Shown here piece after piece: positions 24,854 to 33,238 of a DNA stretch of 52,364 bases. Below the pieces are notes generated by a model, which saw only the letters and a list, made by a program, of their open reading frames with translations, did not search any database and was not told the origin of the DNA. Source of the stretch: Pseudomonas sp. IPO3778 (GTDB taxonomy: Bacteria > Pseudomonadota > Gammaproteobacteria > Pseudomonadales > Pseudomonadaceae); contig NZ_JACARC010000016.1 in the NCBI RefSeq assembly GCF_013386825.1, positions 1-52,364 on the forward strand, read 5' to 3'. Every line of letters begins with the position of its first letter. The first letter of the stretch is position 1. The position numbers were made by a program, and so were the translations under genes.

Positions 24854-26080
24854 TCAGTTCAAGACTTCACTCAACGGAATGAAGTTGACCCGATCACCGA
24901 TCTCCAGCGTCGTCCCTTCCAGCACTTCCACCAAGCCCTCGGCCCATGCCGCACTGCGCAGCACACCCGAACTCTGGTTGCGGTAGATGATCGCCCTGCC
25001 CTGCTCCAGCCGACCGCGCAAGTACTCGCGACGATTCCCCGGCTTGGCCCACACAAACCCTACCGGCACTTCAATGCGCAATGGCTGCACGTCCTGCACG
25101 CCCTGGCGGCGCAACAGGTAAGGCCGCGCCAGCAAGGCGAAGGTCACCAGCGTCGACGCCGGGTTGCCCGGCAAACCAATCACCGGCACGCCACGGAAAT
25201 GCCCGAACGTCAGCGGCTTGCCCGGCTTGATCGCCAGCTTCCACAGTGCCAGCTCGCCCTCTTCCCGCAGTGCAATCCCGAGGAAGTCCGCCTCACCCAC
25301 CGACACACCGCCAGTGGACAGAATCAGGTCAACCGAACCCAGCGCACCCAGGCGCTCACGGGTGTGTTCCAGGTCATCCGGCAGGATCCCCGCGTCCACC
25401 ACTTCGCAGCCCAGGCGCTCCAGCCAGCTGCACAGCACCCGGCGATTGCTGTTGTAAATCTGCCCGGGGCCCAGCGGCAGGCCCGGCTCGATCAACTCGT
25501 CGCCGGTGGACAGCACGGCCACACGGGCGCGACGGATCACCTCCAGGCGATCACGGCCCAAGGATGCGGCCAGCCCCAGTTCGATCGGGCCCAGGCGTGT
25601 ACCCGCGGGCAGCACCAATTCGCCCACGGTGGTTTCCTGGCCTTGGGGACGGATGTTTTGATCCACCTGCAGCGACTCGGTAAAGCTCACCCGCTGATCG
25701 GCATGAACCACGGCGTTTTCCTGCATTTCCACGCAGTCCGCGCCTTCCGGCACCGGGGCACCGGTGAAGATCCGCGCACAGGTGCCGGCGGCCAACGGCT
25801 CCGGTGCCGTACCGGCGAAAATCCGCTGGCTGACCACCAGCGGCTCGCCGGCCCAGTCCGCCAGGCGCAGGGCGTAACCGTCCATGGCGCTGTTGGGCCA
25901 GGGCGGCAAGTCCAGGGTCGACACCAGCGCCTGCCCCAGCACCCGCCCGTCACACTCGGCCAACGGTAAGGTTTCCAGCTCGCGAATCGGCGCCGCCTCG
26001 GCCATCGCCAGCAGTTGTTCGAGGGCGTCTTCCACCGGCATCAACGCGCCGGTCTTGCCCGGCTTATCCACGGGATTCAC
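24854..26080 (-). CDS. moeA: Molybdopterin molybdotransferase MoeA
   Basis: A 408-residue enzyme inserting molybdate into adenylated molybdopterin. The order of motifs is the family's: [11 protein letters not shown] near residue 60, [19 protein letters not shown] near 105, [62 protein letters not shown]. It follows moaB and its first 17 bases overlap the moaB end, so the two are one operon. Start ATG 26080. Confidence 0.96.
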   Translation of the reverse strand: MNPVDKPGKTGALMPVEDALEQLLAMAEAAPIRELETLPLAECDGRVLGQALVSTLDLPPWPNSAMDGYALRLADWAGEPLVVSQRIFAGTAPEPLAAGTCARIFTGAPVPEGADCVEMQENAVVHADQRVSFTESLQVDQNIRPQGQETTVGELVLPAGTRLGPIELGLAASLGRDRLEVIRRARVAVLSTGDELIEPGLPLGPGQIYNSNRRVLCSWLERLGCEVVDAGILPDDLEHTRERLGALGSVDLILSTGGVSVGEADFLGIALREEGELALWKLAIKPGKPLTFGHFRGVPVIGLPGNPASTLVTFALLARPYLLRRQGVQDVQPLRIEVPVGFVWAKPGNRREYLRGRLEQGRAIIYRNQSSGVLRSAAWAEGLVEVLEGTTLEIGDRVNFIPLSEVLN

Positions 26081-26603
26081 AGGGCTCGGCCTGCTTCAGA
26101 TGGGGGACGAAGTTGCACGGGCGGTGCCGGTTATCCAGTTGCTCGGCGAGAATCCCGTCCCAACCGGTGCGCACCGCATTGGTGGAACCCGGCAGACAGC
26201 ACACCAGAGTGCCATTGGCCAGGCCGGCCAGGGCACGGGATTGCACGGTAGAGGTGCCGATGTCAGCCACGGAGATTTGCCGGAACAGCTCGCCGAAACC
26301 ATCCACCTGCTTGTCCAGCAGGCAGCTCACGGCTTCCGGGGTGCTGTCACGGCCGGTGAAGCCGGTGCCGCCGGTGATCAACACCACCTGCACCACGTCT
26401 TCGGCGATCCAGTGCGCCACTTGCGCACGGATTTTGTACAGATCATCTTTAAGCAACACCCGCTCGGCCAGCAGGTGGCCGGCGGCGGTCAGGCGGTCGA
26501 CGAAGACCTGGCCCGAGGTGTCGGTTTCCAGGGTGCGGGTGTCACTGACCGTCAATACAGCGATATTCAGGGGTACAAAGGGCGCATCAGCCTTGGCTTT
26601 CAT
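26064..26603 (-). CDS. moaB: Molybdenum cofactor biosynthesis protein B
   Basis: A 179-residue MoaB/MogA-fold protein that adenylates molybdopterin or otherwise prepares it for MoeA. Motifs are [18 protein letters not shown] near the start, [20 protein letters not shown] in the middle and the [28 protein letters not shown] loop near the end. Divergent from mobA by 75 bases, so the cofactor genes share one control region. Confidence 0.95.
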   Translation of the reverse strand: MKAKADAPFVPLNIAVLTVSDTRTLETDTSGQVFVDRLTAAGHLLAERVLLKDDLYKIRAQVAHWIAEDVVQVVLITGGTGFTGRDSTPEAVSCLLDKQVDGFGELFRQISVADIGTSTVQSRALAGLANGTLVCCLPGSTNAVRTGWDGILAEQLDNRHRPCNFVPHLKQAEPCESRG

Positions 26604-26678
26604 GGCTCGGTCCGGTTGTCGAAGGAACAGCCCGATGTTATATCACAGCCCCCCATTTCACTGCCCGCAGGAGCCGTC

Positions 26679-27281
26679 ATGCCCAGCCATTCTTCTTCTC
26701 TGCCTTGCTCCGTGCTGCTGCTGGCCGGCGGCCGCGGCCAGCGTATGGGCGGCCTCGACAAAGGCCTGCTCGACTGGCACGGGCAGCCGTTGATCGCGCA
26801 CCTGCATCGCCTGGTGCGACCGTTGACCGACGACCTGATCATCTCCTGCAATCGCAACCAGGCGCAGTATTTGACCTATGCCGATCAACTGATCGGCGAC
26901 GAGAGCCCCGACTTTCCCGGCCCCCTGGCCGGGATCCGCGCAGGATTGGCGGCGGCGCGGCATGAGCATCTGCTGGTATTGCCGTGCGATGTGCCACAAG
27001 TCGATGCGCAATTACTCGCCGACCTGCGCAACACCGCGCAGCAGCACCCGTTGCTGCCGGTGATGGTGCGCCATGGCAAATTCTGGGAGCCCCTGCTCTG
27101 TGTGATCCCCACGCAGCTGCGCGAGGCCTTCGAACAGGCCTGGGAAGCCGGCGAACGCAGCCCGCGCCAGATCATGCAGGCGCTGGGTGCCAAGGCCCTG
27201 GATTGCCCCGCCGACGACCCGCGCCTGGCCAACTTCAACACACCGGAGTTGTTGCACGGAACGCCCAGCGTGTCAGAATGA
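26679..27281 (+). CDS. mobA: Molybdenum cofactor guanylyltransferase
   Basis: A 200-residue nucleotidyltransferase that joins GMP to molybdopterin. It has the N-terminal [19 protein letters not shown] loop, [15 protein letters not shown], and [15 protein letters not shown] with the metal-binding Asp. Start ATG 26679 behind caggagccgtc; the frame is open far upstream but antisense to moaB. Present with moaB and moeA, it supports bis-MGD enzymes such as nitrate reductase or formate dehydrogenase. Confidence 0.94.
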   Translation: MPSHSSSLPCSVLLLAGGRGQRMGGLDKGLLDWHGQPLIAHLHRLVRPLTDDLIISCNRNQAQYLTYADQLIGDESPDFPGPLAGIRAGLAAARHEHLLVLPCDVPQVDAQLLADLRNTAQQHPLLPVMVRHGKFWEPLLCVIPTQLREAFEQAWEAGERSPRQIMQALGAKALDCPADDPRLANFNTPELLHGTPSVSE

Positions 27282-27361
27282 ACGTCGAACAAGGAACTTT
27301 GCCGGCGTTGTACACGTCACAAGGTCAGTACTCAAAAAAGCATTCTCTCGGAGACAAACTC

Positions 27362-27583
27362 ATGACTCAACGGACCATCGCCGCTCTCATGCTTGCACTG
27401 GGCCTCGCTACCCTTGCCGGTTGCGCCTCGCCTACAGTGATCACCCTGAATGACGGTCGCGAAATCCAGGCCGTCGACACTCCTAAATTCGACAAGTCCA
27501 CCGGCTTCTACGAATTTGAACAGCTGGATGGCAAGCGCACCCAGATCAACAAGGATCAGGTTCGCACCGTTAAAGACCTGTAA
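27362..27583 (+). CDS. Small YgdI/YgdR-family lipoprotein
   Basis: A 73-residue protein with a lipoprotein signal peptide ending in the lipobox LAGC (Cys near residue 21), then the small SH3-like DUF903 domain TVITLNDGREIQAVDTPKFDKS. It would be anchored in a membrane facing the periplasm. Function unknown. Start ATG 27362 after tcggagacaaactc. A strong terminator follows 17 bases after the stop. Confidence 0.92.
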   Translation: MTQRTIAALMLALGLATLAGCASPTVITLNDGREIQAVDTPKFDKSTGFYEFEQLDGKRTQINKDQVRTVKDL

Positions 27584-27600
27584 GTCTTAACGCCGGATAC

Positions 27601-27629
27601 GAAAAAGCCCGCTTGATGCGGGCTTTTTC
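27601..27629. terminator. Bidirectional rho-independent terminator
   Basis: Perfect 12-bp stem GAAAAAGCCCGC (27601-27612) and GCGGGCTTTTTC (27618-27629) with a 5-base loop. It ends both the lipoprotein gene and the convergent pseudouridine synthase gene. Confidence 0.93.
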
Positions 27630-27640
27630 GTTCCTGGGGT

Positions 27641-28525
27641 TTACCAGTCCAAGCGGATCTCGCTGCGGAAACTGCGCTCCTGGCCGGTCACCGGGTCGAT
27701 AAAACGCACGCCCTGGGCCAGCAGCTTGAGCGGATTGGCGTAGTCGTCCTCGGCATCCTTGATGACGTCAGGGTAGAACGGGTCATTGCAGATACTCGCC
27801 CCCAGCGCCGTCATGTGCACCCGCAACTGGTGCTTCTTGCCGGTCACCGGAAACAGGCCATAGCGCCACAAGTCGCCCTGTTTTTCCCGCACCTCGACCG
27901 CCGTCTCGGTATTACTCGCCCCCTCGCCTTCCTGCATGCGAAAGAACGGCTCGCCATCCACCAGCCGGCTTTTATGCACCAACGGAAACGTCAGCCCGGG
28001 CAATGCCGGGGCAATGGCCTCATAGAACTTGTCGATCTTGCGCGTGGGAAACAGCTGTTGATACGCCGTACGCGTCTGGGGATTGGCCGAAAACAACACC
28101 AGCCCCGCGGTATGCCGATCAATGCGATGCAGCGGCACCAGGGCCGGGTTGTCCAGGCGGCGAATCAAGCGCCGCAACAGGGTTTGTTCGACGTACTCAC
28201 CGGCGGGCGTTACCGGCAGAAAATGCGGCTTGTCGGCCACCACCAAGTGTTCATCGGCGTACAGGATGGTCTCCTGAACCGGGATCACTTTCTCGTTCGG
28301 CACTTCGCGGAAATAATAGATGCACAGGCCTTCGCGGTAGGCGAGGTCCTGGTGGATGGGTGCCCCGTTGATGTCCAGCACCCGGCCCCGGGCGATGCGG
28401 TCCAGCCATTGCTCACGGCTGATGGCCCGGAAGTGCTCGCACAGGCAATCCAGCACGGTGGCCCAGGCACCCGGCGGCAGGTACAAGGTGCTGGCTTGAT
28501 GCTGGGCAGCGGAAAAAACAGACAT
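27641..28525 (-). CDS. RluA-like pseudouridine synthase
   Basis: A 294-residue enzyme of the RluA superfamily. The catalytic Asp lies in PLHRIDRHTAGLVLF, with LVVADKPHFLPVTPAGEYV before it and GKKHQLRVHMTALG after it. The N-terminal 75 residues (SREQWLDRIARGRVL) form a degenerate S4-like part. Target RNA unknown. Start ATG 28525 reads MSVFSAAQHQ; the in-frame ATG at 28570 would add 15 residues without family support. Confidence 0.88.
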   Translation of the reverse strand: MSVFSAAQHQASTLYLPPGAWATVLDCLCEHFRAISREQWLDRIARGRVLDINGAPIHQDLAYREGLCIYYFREVPNEKVIPVQETILYADEHLVVADKPHFLPVTPAGEYVEQTLLRRLIRRLDNPALVPLHRIDRHTAGLVLFSANPQTRTAYQQLFPTRKIDKFYEAIAPALPGLTFPLVHKSRLVDGEPFFRMQEGEGASNTETAVEVREKQGDLWRYGLFPVTGKKHQLRVHMTALGASICNDPFYPDVIKDAEDDYANPLKLLAQGVRFIDPVTGQERSFRSEIRLDW

Positions 28526-28596
28526 GGTTGGGCTCAACGCGTGGACATACAGGCGGGCATTATCCCGCATGCAACCGGATCAGGCCCAGCACAGAT

Positions 28597-28932
28597 TCAA
28601 GCCTTGGCCAGTTCCGCGCGCAACACCGGCGACGCACTGGCCGCCTCTGTGAATTCCTTGAGCCAGCGCAGCACATCCACCGCTTCCCAGCGGCCCGGAT
28701 CGTAAAGCGCGTACAGCAAGCCCTGATAGCCCACCACATCCAGCTGCTTGTGATAACCGGCACGCTGGAACAGCGCCTCGATCTCGGCAAAGCAGGTATT
28801 GAAATGCACTTTGTTAAACGGCGTCTTGCCTTCCGTGACCAGGCCATCGAGGCGCAGCTCGTTCACCGCGTCGCGCACGACGTCGGCGGACATGCGATTG
28901 ACGCTGCTTTTCAGTTGTTCAACATTCACCAC
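28597..28932 (-). CDS. Conserved hypothetical protein
   Basis: A 111-residue soluble, mostly helical protein I do not recognise by family name. It starts with GTG 28932 behind gagggaacgccc. Visible are helices MVNVEQLKSSVNRMSADVV and a Trp-containing C-terminal helix (WEAVDVLRWLKEF). No metal, nucleotide or membrane motif is evident. Codon use looks like real coding sequence of this genome. Confidence 0.75.
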   Translation of the reverse strand: MVNVEQLKSSVNRMSADVVRDAVNELRLDGLVTEGKTPFNKVHFNTCFAEIEALFQRAGYHKQLDVVGYQGLLYALYDPGRWEAVDVLRWLKEFTEAASASPVLRAELAKA

Positions 28933-29006
28933 GGGCGTTCCCTCTCATTCAATCGCTGTACAAACATACAGTAACCGAATAATCGGGAACTCGCCATCGC
29001 CGAGTG

Positions 29007-29243
29007 CTAGAGGAGGAAGGCCACCACTTGGGTTTCATCAAACGGCCACTCCAGCTCGGCGCCCGTGTCCACCCGGCGCAGCACCGGAATCCGCAGGCCG
29101 TAGGCTTCGAACAAGGCTTCGGAATCGGCGATATCCACCAGCTCCACCAGCAGGCCGTGTTCGACCAACGGCATTATTTCGGCTTCGGCAAACTCGCAAA
29201 GATGGCAGCCCAAGGTGCCGAACAACTGACATTCAGGAAGCAT
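29007..29243 (-). CDS. Glutaredoxin-like (DUF836 type) small protein
   Basis: A 78-residue thioredoxin-fold protein. The redox motif CHLC is at residues 13-16 (GTLGCHLCEFAE), with the cis-proline at GLRIPVLRR. This pattern fits the short glutaredoxin family often annotated DUF836. It would be cytosolic; partner proteins are not known. It is separated from the hypothetical gene by 74 bases. Confidence 0.88.
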   Translation of the reverse strand: MLPECQLFGTLGCHLCEFAEAEIMPLVEHGLLVELVDIADSEALFEAYGLRIPVLRRVDTGAELEWPFDETQVVAFLL

Positions 29244-29309
29244 TGCACATCAATCCGAAAGGAATGGGCGTCCATTCTAGATCCGCCACGCGTTTGTGAC
29301 CATGACCCC

Positions 29310-30518
29310 TCAGTCCTGGCTGACCGCCCCGATCTTGTGGATCGACAAATCCGCGCCGTAATACTCTTCTTCCTGACTCAAGCGCAGGCCGTAGACGCGC
29401 TTGATCACCCCATACACCAGGAACCCGCCGGCCAGCGCCACCCCCACACCCAACGCAGTGCCGATCAATTGGCTGATCAAACTGACGCCACCCAAACCGC
29501 CCAGGGCGGTCTGGCCGAATATCCCGCAGGCGATCCCGCCCCACACACCACACAGACCGTGCAGTGGCCACACACCCAACACGTCGTCGATCTTCCAGCG
29601 GTCCTGGGCGGCGATGAAGCACCAGACAAACAAGCCGCCCGCTACCACGCCCGTCACCAGCGCGCCTACCGGGTGCATCAGGTCGGAACCGGCACAGATC
29701 GCCACCAAGCCGGCCAACGGGCCGTTGTGCAAGAAACCAGGGTCGTTGCGCCCGATCACCAACGCCGCGACCGTGCCGCCGACCATGGCCATCAACGAAT
29801 TGACCGCCACCAGCCCGCTGACCCCGGACAAGGTTTGCGCACTCATCACGTTGAAGCCGAACCAGCCGACGATCAGAATCCACGAGCCCAACGCGAGAAA
29901 CGGGATGCTCGACGGCGCGAACGCCACCAGGCGCCCTTCCCGATAACGCCCTTGCCGTGGCCCCAGCAACAACACCGCCGCCAGCGCCAGCCAGCCGCCC
30001 ATGGCGTGCACCACCACGCTGCCGGCAAAGTCATGGAAGCTGGCGCCGAAGGTAGCCAGCAACCAGGCTTGCAGGCCGTAGTTGCCGTTCCACACCATGC
30101 CTTCGAAAAACGGGTAGATGAACGCCACGATCAACGCAGTGGCACACAGTTGCGGAACAAAACGTGCACGCTCGGCAATACCCCCGGAAATGATCGCCGG
30201 GATCGCCGCAGCGAAGGTCAGCAGGAAGAAGAATTTCACCAGGCCATAGCCGTGGTCGGCGCTGATCACCGCCGCCGGTTGCATGAAGGTCACGCCGTAG
30301 GAGATCCAATAGCCTATAAAGAAATAGGCCAGTGTGGAGATGGCGAAATCACTGAGGATTTTCGACAGGGCGTTGACCTGGTTCTTCTGGCGCACGGTGC
30401 CAACTTCGAGGAAGGCAAAGCCGGCGTGCATGGCCAGGACCATGACGGCGCCAATCAGAATAAACAGCGTGTTGGAACTGTGGACGAGGGTGTCCACCGC
30501 GCTTTGCAAATTTTCCAT
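29310..30518 (-). CDS. amt: Ammonium transporter
   Basis: A 402-residue inner-membrane channel with about 11 helices. Conserved Amt features: DFAGSVVVHAMGGWLALA with the ammonium-site Asp and pore His, PLHGLCGVWGGIACGIFG with the second pore His, and the short cytoplasmic tail YYGADLSIHKIGAV. No glnK gene is adjacent, unlike the usual glnK-amtB pair. Start ATG 30518 gives MENLQSAVD; in-frame 30557 is less likely. Upstream are dyads that resemble NtrC and sigma-54 sites. Confidence 0.94.
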   Translation of the reverse strand: MENLQSAVDTLVHSSNTLFILIGAVMVLAMHAGFAFLEVGTVRQKNQVNALSKILSDFAISTLAYFFIGYWISYGVTFMQPAAVISADHGYGLVKFFFLLTFAAAIPAIISGGIAERARFVPQLCATALIVAFIYPFFEGMVWNGNYGLQAWLLATFGASFHDFAGSVVVHAMGGWLALAAVLLLGPRQGRYREGRLVAFAPSSIPFLALGSWILIVGWFGFNVMSAQTLSGVSGLVAVNSLMAMVGGTVAALVIGRNDPGFLHNGPLAGLVAICAGSDLMHPVGALVTGVVAGGLFVWCFIAAQDRWKIDDVLGVWPLHGLCGVWGGIACGIFGQTALGGLGGVSLISQLIGTALGVGVALAGGFLVYGVIKRVYGLRLSQEEEYYGADLSIHKIGAVSQD

Positions 30519-30591
30519 GGAGAATGGCAGGCCTGCACATGCAGGAAAAAGCACCAAAGCAGTTCATAACCTTTGTGACGCGCACTAAATT

Positions 30592-30606
30592 GGCACCGAC
30601 GGTGCC
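30592..30606. promoter_or_regulatory. Palindrome GGCACC-N3-GGTGCC before amt
   Basis: On either strand it reads GG-N10-GC, the sigma-54 core, with GGCAC at -24. On the minus strand the start point would be about 60 bases before the amt ATG. The -12 half (GGTGC) is not the usual TTGC, so an NtrC or other dyad is equally possible. Confidence 0.35.
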
Positions 30607-30801
30607 GACCCTCTTTTGAGGCCGTGAACCGCTTTAGCGCAGCGATCATTGATAAAGGCAGCGTCCGACCGGGTTTTTCCGCGAGTTTTAGTTATTTAGG
30701 GTAAGGTTTTTCAGGCTTTGAGCCACAACCGCCCGGATTCAGCGCAAGGCCCGAGGCCCGCGCACCAAGGCAAAGCAAAAGCTGTACCAGACAATTGCAG
30801 T

Positions 30802-30829
30802 GAACCTTCACCGATGCCGGTGACTCGAA
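30802..30829 (+). promoter_or_regulatory. Candidate AlgU (sigma-E type) promoter
   Basis: GAACCT (30802-30807), 17 bases, TCGAA (30825-30829) matches the GAACTT-N16/17-TCTGA pattern in its core bases. The perfect dyad TCACCG-ATGC-CGGTGA (30808-30823) fills the spacer. It lies 38 bases before the first gene of the DUF883-holin operon. Confidence 0.38.
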
Positions 30830-30867
30830 ACGAAAAGTAAACAGACCAGCCACTCACGGAGATAACC

Positions 30868-31182
30868 ATGGCCAGAAAAACGGCAAAGACTGCTCAAGAA
30901 ATATTGATGGCGGATTTTCAAACTCTGGTCAGCGATACCGAGAAGCTGCTGGACGACACCGCGATCCTCGCCGGTGACCAGGCGGACGAACTGCGCAGCA
31001 AGATTCACGAGAGCCTGCTCAAGGCCCGTGAGACCCTGCAACTGACCGAAGACTCTCTGCGCGAACGCGGCCAGGCGGCCGTCACCGCCACCGAAGACTA
31101 TGTACAGGCCAACCCCTGGCAGTCCGTCGGCATCGCGGCCGGTGTGGGCTTTTTGATCGGCCTGCTGGCTACAAGGCGCTAA
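30868..31182 (+). CDS. DUF883 family membrane-anchored protein (YqjD/ElaB-like)
   Basis: A 104-residue protein with a long amphipathic helix (about residues 10-80, ADFQTLVSDTEKLLDDTA) and one C-terminal membrane anchor (NPWQSVGIAAGVGFLIGLLATRR). E. coli YqjD and ElaB of this family bind ribosomes at the inner membrane in stationary phase; the same role here is inferred. Start ATG 30868 behind cacggagataacc. First gene of a three-gene operon equivalent to yqjDEK. Confidence 0.9.
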   Translation: MARKTAKTAQEILMADFQTLVSDTEKLLDDTAILAGDQADELRSKIHESLLKARETLQLTEDSLRERGQAAVTATEDYVQANPWQSVGIAAGVGFLIGLLATRR

Positions 31183-31184
31183 TC

Positions 31185-31571
31185 ATGTCTATCGGCGAAT
31201 CCGGCTCGTCCACGGGCCCAAGTTCTTCTTCGCGGCGCCTGGGCGCGGCTGTCCTGGGTTTGCTGCACAGCCACGTCGAGCTGTTCGGCATCGAGTTGCA
31301 GGAGCAGAAATCCCGCACCGTGAGCCTGTTGCTGTTCGCCGGCCTGGCGCTGGTGTTTGCCCTGCTGTTGCTGGTGGGCTTGTCGGCGCTGGTGATGATT
31401 CTGGTGTGGGACACCTATCGCCTGACCGGGATCATTAGCCTGTGCGTGTTCTACATACTGGCCGCAGGGTTCTGCGGGTTGCGCCTGAAGGCGGCGGTGT
31501 TCGATGAGTCCACCCCGTTCCACGCCACCCTCGAAGAGCTGGCCAATGACCGGGAGCGCCTGCTGCCATGA
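31185..31571 (+). CDS. Phage holin family / YqjE-like membrane protein
   Basis: A 128-residue inner-membrane protein with two hydrophobic helices (SLLLFAGLALVFALLLLVGL and IISLCVFYILAAGF) and charged ends. It matches the actinobacterial-holin-like family that contains YqjE, a chromosomal protein and not a prophage part. It starts two bases after the DUF883 gene and overlaps the next gene by four bases. Confidence 0.88.
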   Translation: MSIGESGSSTGPSSSSRRLGAAVLGLLHSHVELFGIELQEQKSRTVSLLLFAGLALVFALLLLVGLSALVMILVWDTYRLTGIISLCVFYILAAGFCGLRLKAAVFDESTPFHATLEELANDRERLLP

Positions 31572-31909
31572 GCCTGACTGAATTGCCGCACAACACGTCC
31601 CGGCGGGAGATGCGCAAGGCGTTGATTCGCCTGCGCATGGAAATGCATCGCCAGGAAATTCGTCACGAGTCCCAGCAACTGATGCTGCCGCTGCAAAAGG
31701 TCCGCAACATGGGCCAGAGCTGGCAGGACGGTTTTGGCATCAAGCACGCGCCGCTGTGGGGCGTAGGCGTGGTGACACTGCTGGGCTTTCTTACCGGAAA
31801 AGGCGCCAAGGGCGGCGGAATCGGCACCATGACCCGCCTGGTGCGGCTTGGCGCCGGCCTGATCCCGCTGATCAAATTGGCCATGCAGGGTGCTTCGCGC
31901 AAAAGTTGA
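31568..31909 (+). CDS. YqjK-like hypothetical protein
   Basis: A 113-residue basic protein in the yqjK position. The N-terminal half is a charged helix (SRREMRKALIRLRMEMHRQE); the second half has one or two short hydrophobic stretches (LWGVGVVTLLGFLTG, LIPLIKLAM). Function unknown; the ATGA overlap with the holin-like gene argues for translational coupling. A strong terminator follows. Confidence 0.85.
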   Translation: MSLTELPHNTSRREMRKALIRLRMEMHRQEIRHESQQLMLPLQKVRNMGQSWQDGFGIKHAPLWGVGVVTLLGFLTGKGAKGGGIGTMTRLVRLGAGLIPLIKLAMQGASRKS

Positions 31910-31941
31910 GCCGCGCTGGCTGCATTCTTGCAAACAGATCA

Positions 31942-31976
31942 GGCCCGGCCCTCTCCATCGAGGGCCGGGCCTTTTT
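31942..31976 (+). terminator. Rho-independent terminator of the yqjDEK-like operon
   Basis: Perfect 12-bp GC-rich stem GGCCCGGCCCTC (31942-31953) and GAGGGCCGGGCC (31960-31971), six-base loop, then T5. Confidence 0.93.
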
Positions 31977-32002
31977 CATTTCCGGTCTTTTAAGGAGGCC
32001 CT

Positions 32003-33166
32003 GTGATCGACGGGCAACCGCTCGCCTGCTTCCAGCCATTTATCGACACCGCCACCGGCCGCATCGCCGGCGTGGAAGCCTTGGGCCGACTGCGCCAGGC
32101 GGATGGGCAACTGCGCTCGGTGGGTCCGTTGTTTGCCGACCCGCGCACGCCCTCTCCGGCCCTGCGCCGCCTGGACCGGCAGATCCGCGACAACGCCCTG
32201 AGCCGCCTGCACGAAGCCCCGGAAGACTGGTTCCTCAGCCTGAACATCTCGCCACGCTGGATCACCCGCCTGCGCCCGGGCCAGGCATTGCCGAGCCTGA
32301 AACAATTACAGGTGCATCACGTCGATCCGCGCCGCATCGTGTTCGAGATCACGGAACTGGGGGGCGATATCCTGCGCCTGGCCGAAGTGGTGGAGCGCTA
32401 CCGCGAGGCCGGGGCGCGGATTGCCATTGATGACTTTGGCGCCGGCTATTCCCAGCTGGACCGGGTATTGGCCCTGCAACCGGACATCCTCAAGCTGGAC
32501 ATGCGCCTGTTCCAGGCCGCAGCCCGGGGCGGCCCCAGCGGAGAAGTGGTGCGGGCGCTGGCGCAAATGGCGGAAAAAACCGGCTGCTGGATCATTGCCG
32601 AAGGCGTGGAAACCGAAACACAGCTGAATTTCGCCCTGGAATGCGGTTCGCGTTATGTCCAGGGCTACCTGTTTGCCCAGGCCCAACTGGACTGGTTCGA
32701 CACTGACGCGTTCGTGCCGCGCTTCGCCCAACTGCGCACCGGCTATGTGCAACAGAAGCTGGCCGAGCGTGGCCGGATCATGCTGCTGCGCCAACAACTG
32801 GCCGAGCTGATGCAGATCCTGCAAACCTGGGCGCAGGCCCAGGCGCCCCTGAGCCAACTGCCGCAATTGCCGGCGTTTCCCTGGCTGCTGCGTTTTTACC
32901 AGTGTGATCGGCACGGCACGCAACTGACACCCAATTTCGAATGGCACCAGGGCGCCTGGCAAGCCGACAGCCGCTACCTGGGCCACAACTGGTCATGGCG
33001 CCCGTACTTTTACCACCTGCTGGCCGAGGGTTGGGAGGAGCGGCGGCTGACCCTGTCGTCGACCTATCGCGATGCCACGACCAACCAATACTGCCTGACG
33101 GCCGGACAATTCTTTGATAATGGTCAGCGCCTGCTGTTAATCGATATCGACGCCGCCGGCCTGTAG
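32003..33166 (+). CDS. EAL domain c-di-GMP phosphodiesterase with YkuI-like C-terminal domain
   Basis: A 387-residue protein. The EAL domain (about 1-240) keeps the catalytic set: EAL at 25-27, SLNISPRW, FEITE, the DDFGAGYS loop at 143-150, ILKLDM and AEGVET, so cleavage of cyclic di-GMP is expected. After a helical linker, the C-terminal part (about 290-387, WLLRFYQCDRHGTQLTPNFEW) looks like the PAS/Cache-like YkuI_C domain, which may sense a ligand. No membrane segment. Start GTG 32003 behind taaggagg. Dgt follows after 72 bases and may be cotranscribed. Confidence 0.9.
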   Translation: MIDGQPLACFQPFIDTATGRIAGVEALGRLRQADGQLRSVGPLFADPRTPSPALRRLDRQIRDNALSRLHEAPEDWFLSLNISPRWITRLRPGQALPSLKQLQVHHVDPRRIVFEITELGGDILRLAEVVERYREAGARIAIDDFGAGYSQLDRVLALQPDILKLDMRLFQAAARGGPSGEVVRALAQMAEKTGCWIIAEGVETETQLNFALECGSRYVQGYLFAQAQLDWFDTDAFVPRFAQLRTGYVQQKLAERGRIMLLRQQLAELMQILQTWAQAQAPLSQLPQLPAFPWLLRFYQCDRHGTQLTPNFEWHQGAWQADSRYLGHNWSWRPYFYHLLAEGWEERRLTLSSTYRDATTNQYCLTAGQFFDNGQRLLLIDIDAAGL

Positions 33167-33238
33167 TTTTTCGCTTGCGAAGGCCTGGCTGAACCGGGAA
33201 GCTGGGGGGTGTCATTCACCGCACGGAGAGTACCCGCC

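Larger units (their letters stand above)
30519..30867. other. Divergent control region, amt and the DUF883 operon
   Basis: 349 bases without a gene. It contains GCACTAAATTGGCAC (30582-30596), which resembles an NtrC site, the palindrome GGCACC-GAC-GGTGCC (30592-30606), and an AlgU-like pair (30802-30829) before the plus-strand operon. Confidence 0.45.

Noticed and set aside
29004..30569. 521-codon open frame on the plus strand opposite amt
   Set aside because: Antisense shadow of the ammonium transporter. It is rich in His, Gln and Arg, has no domain, and crosses the glutaredoxin-like gene.
31185..31571. Holin-family protein as evidence of a prophage
   Set aside because: No other phage gene is nearby, and the gene sits in a yqjD-yqjE-yqjK-like chromosomal operon.
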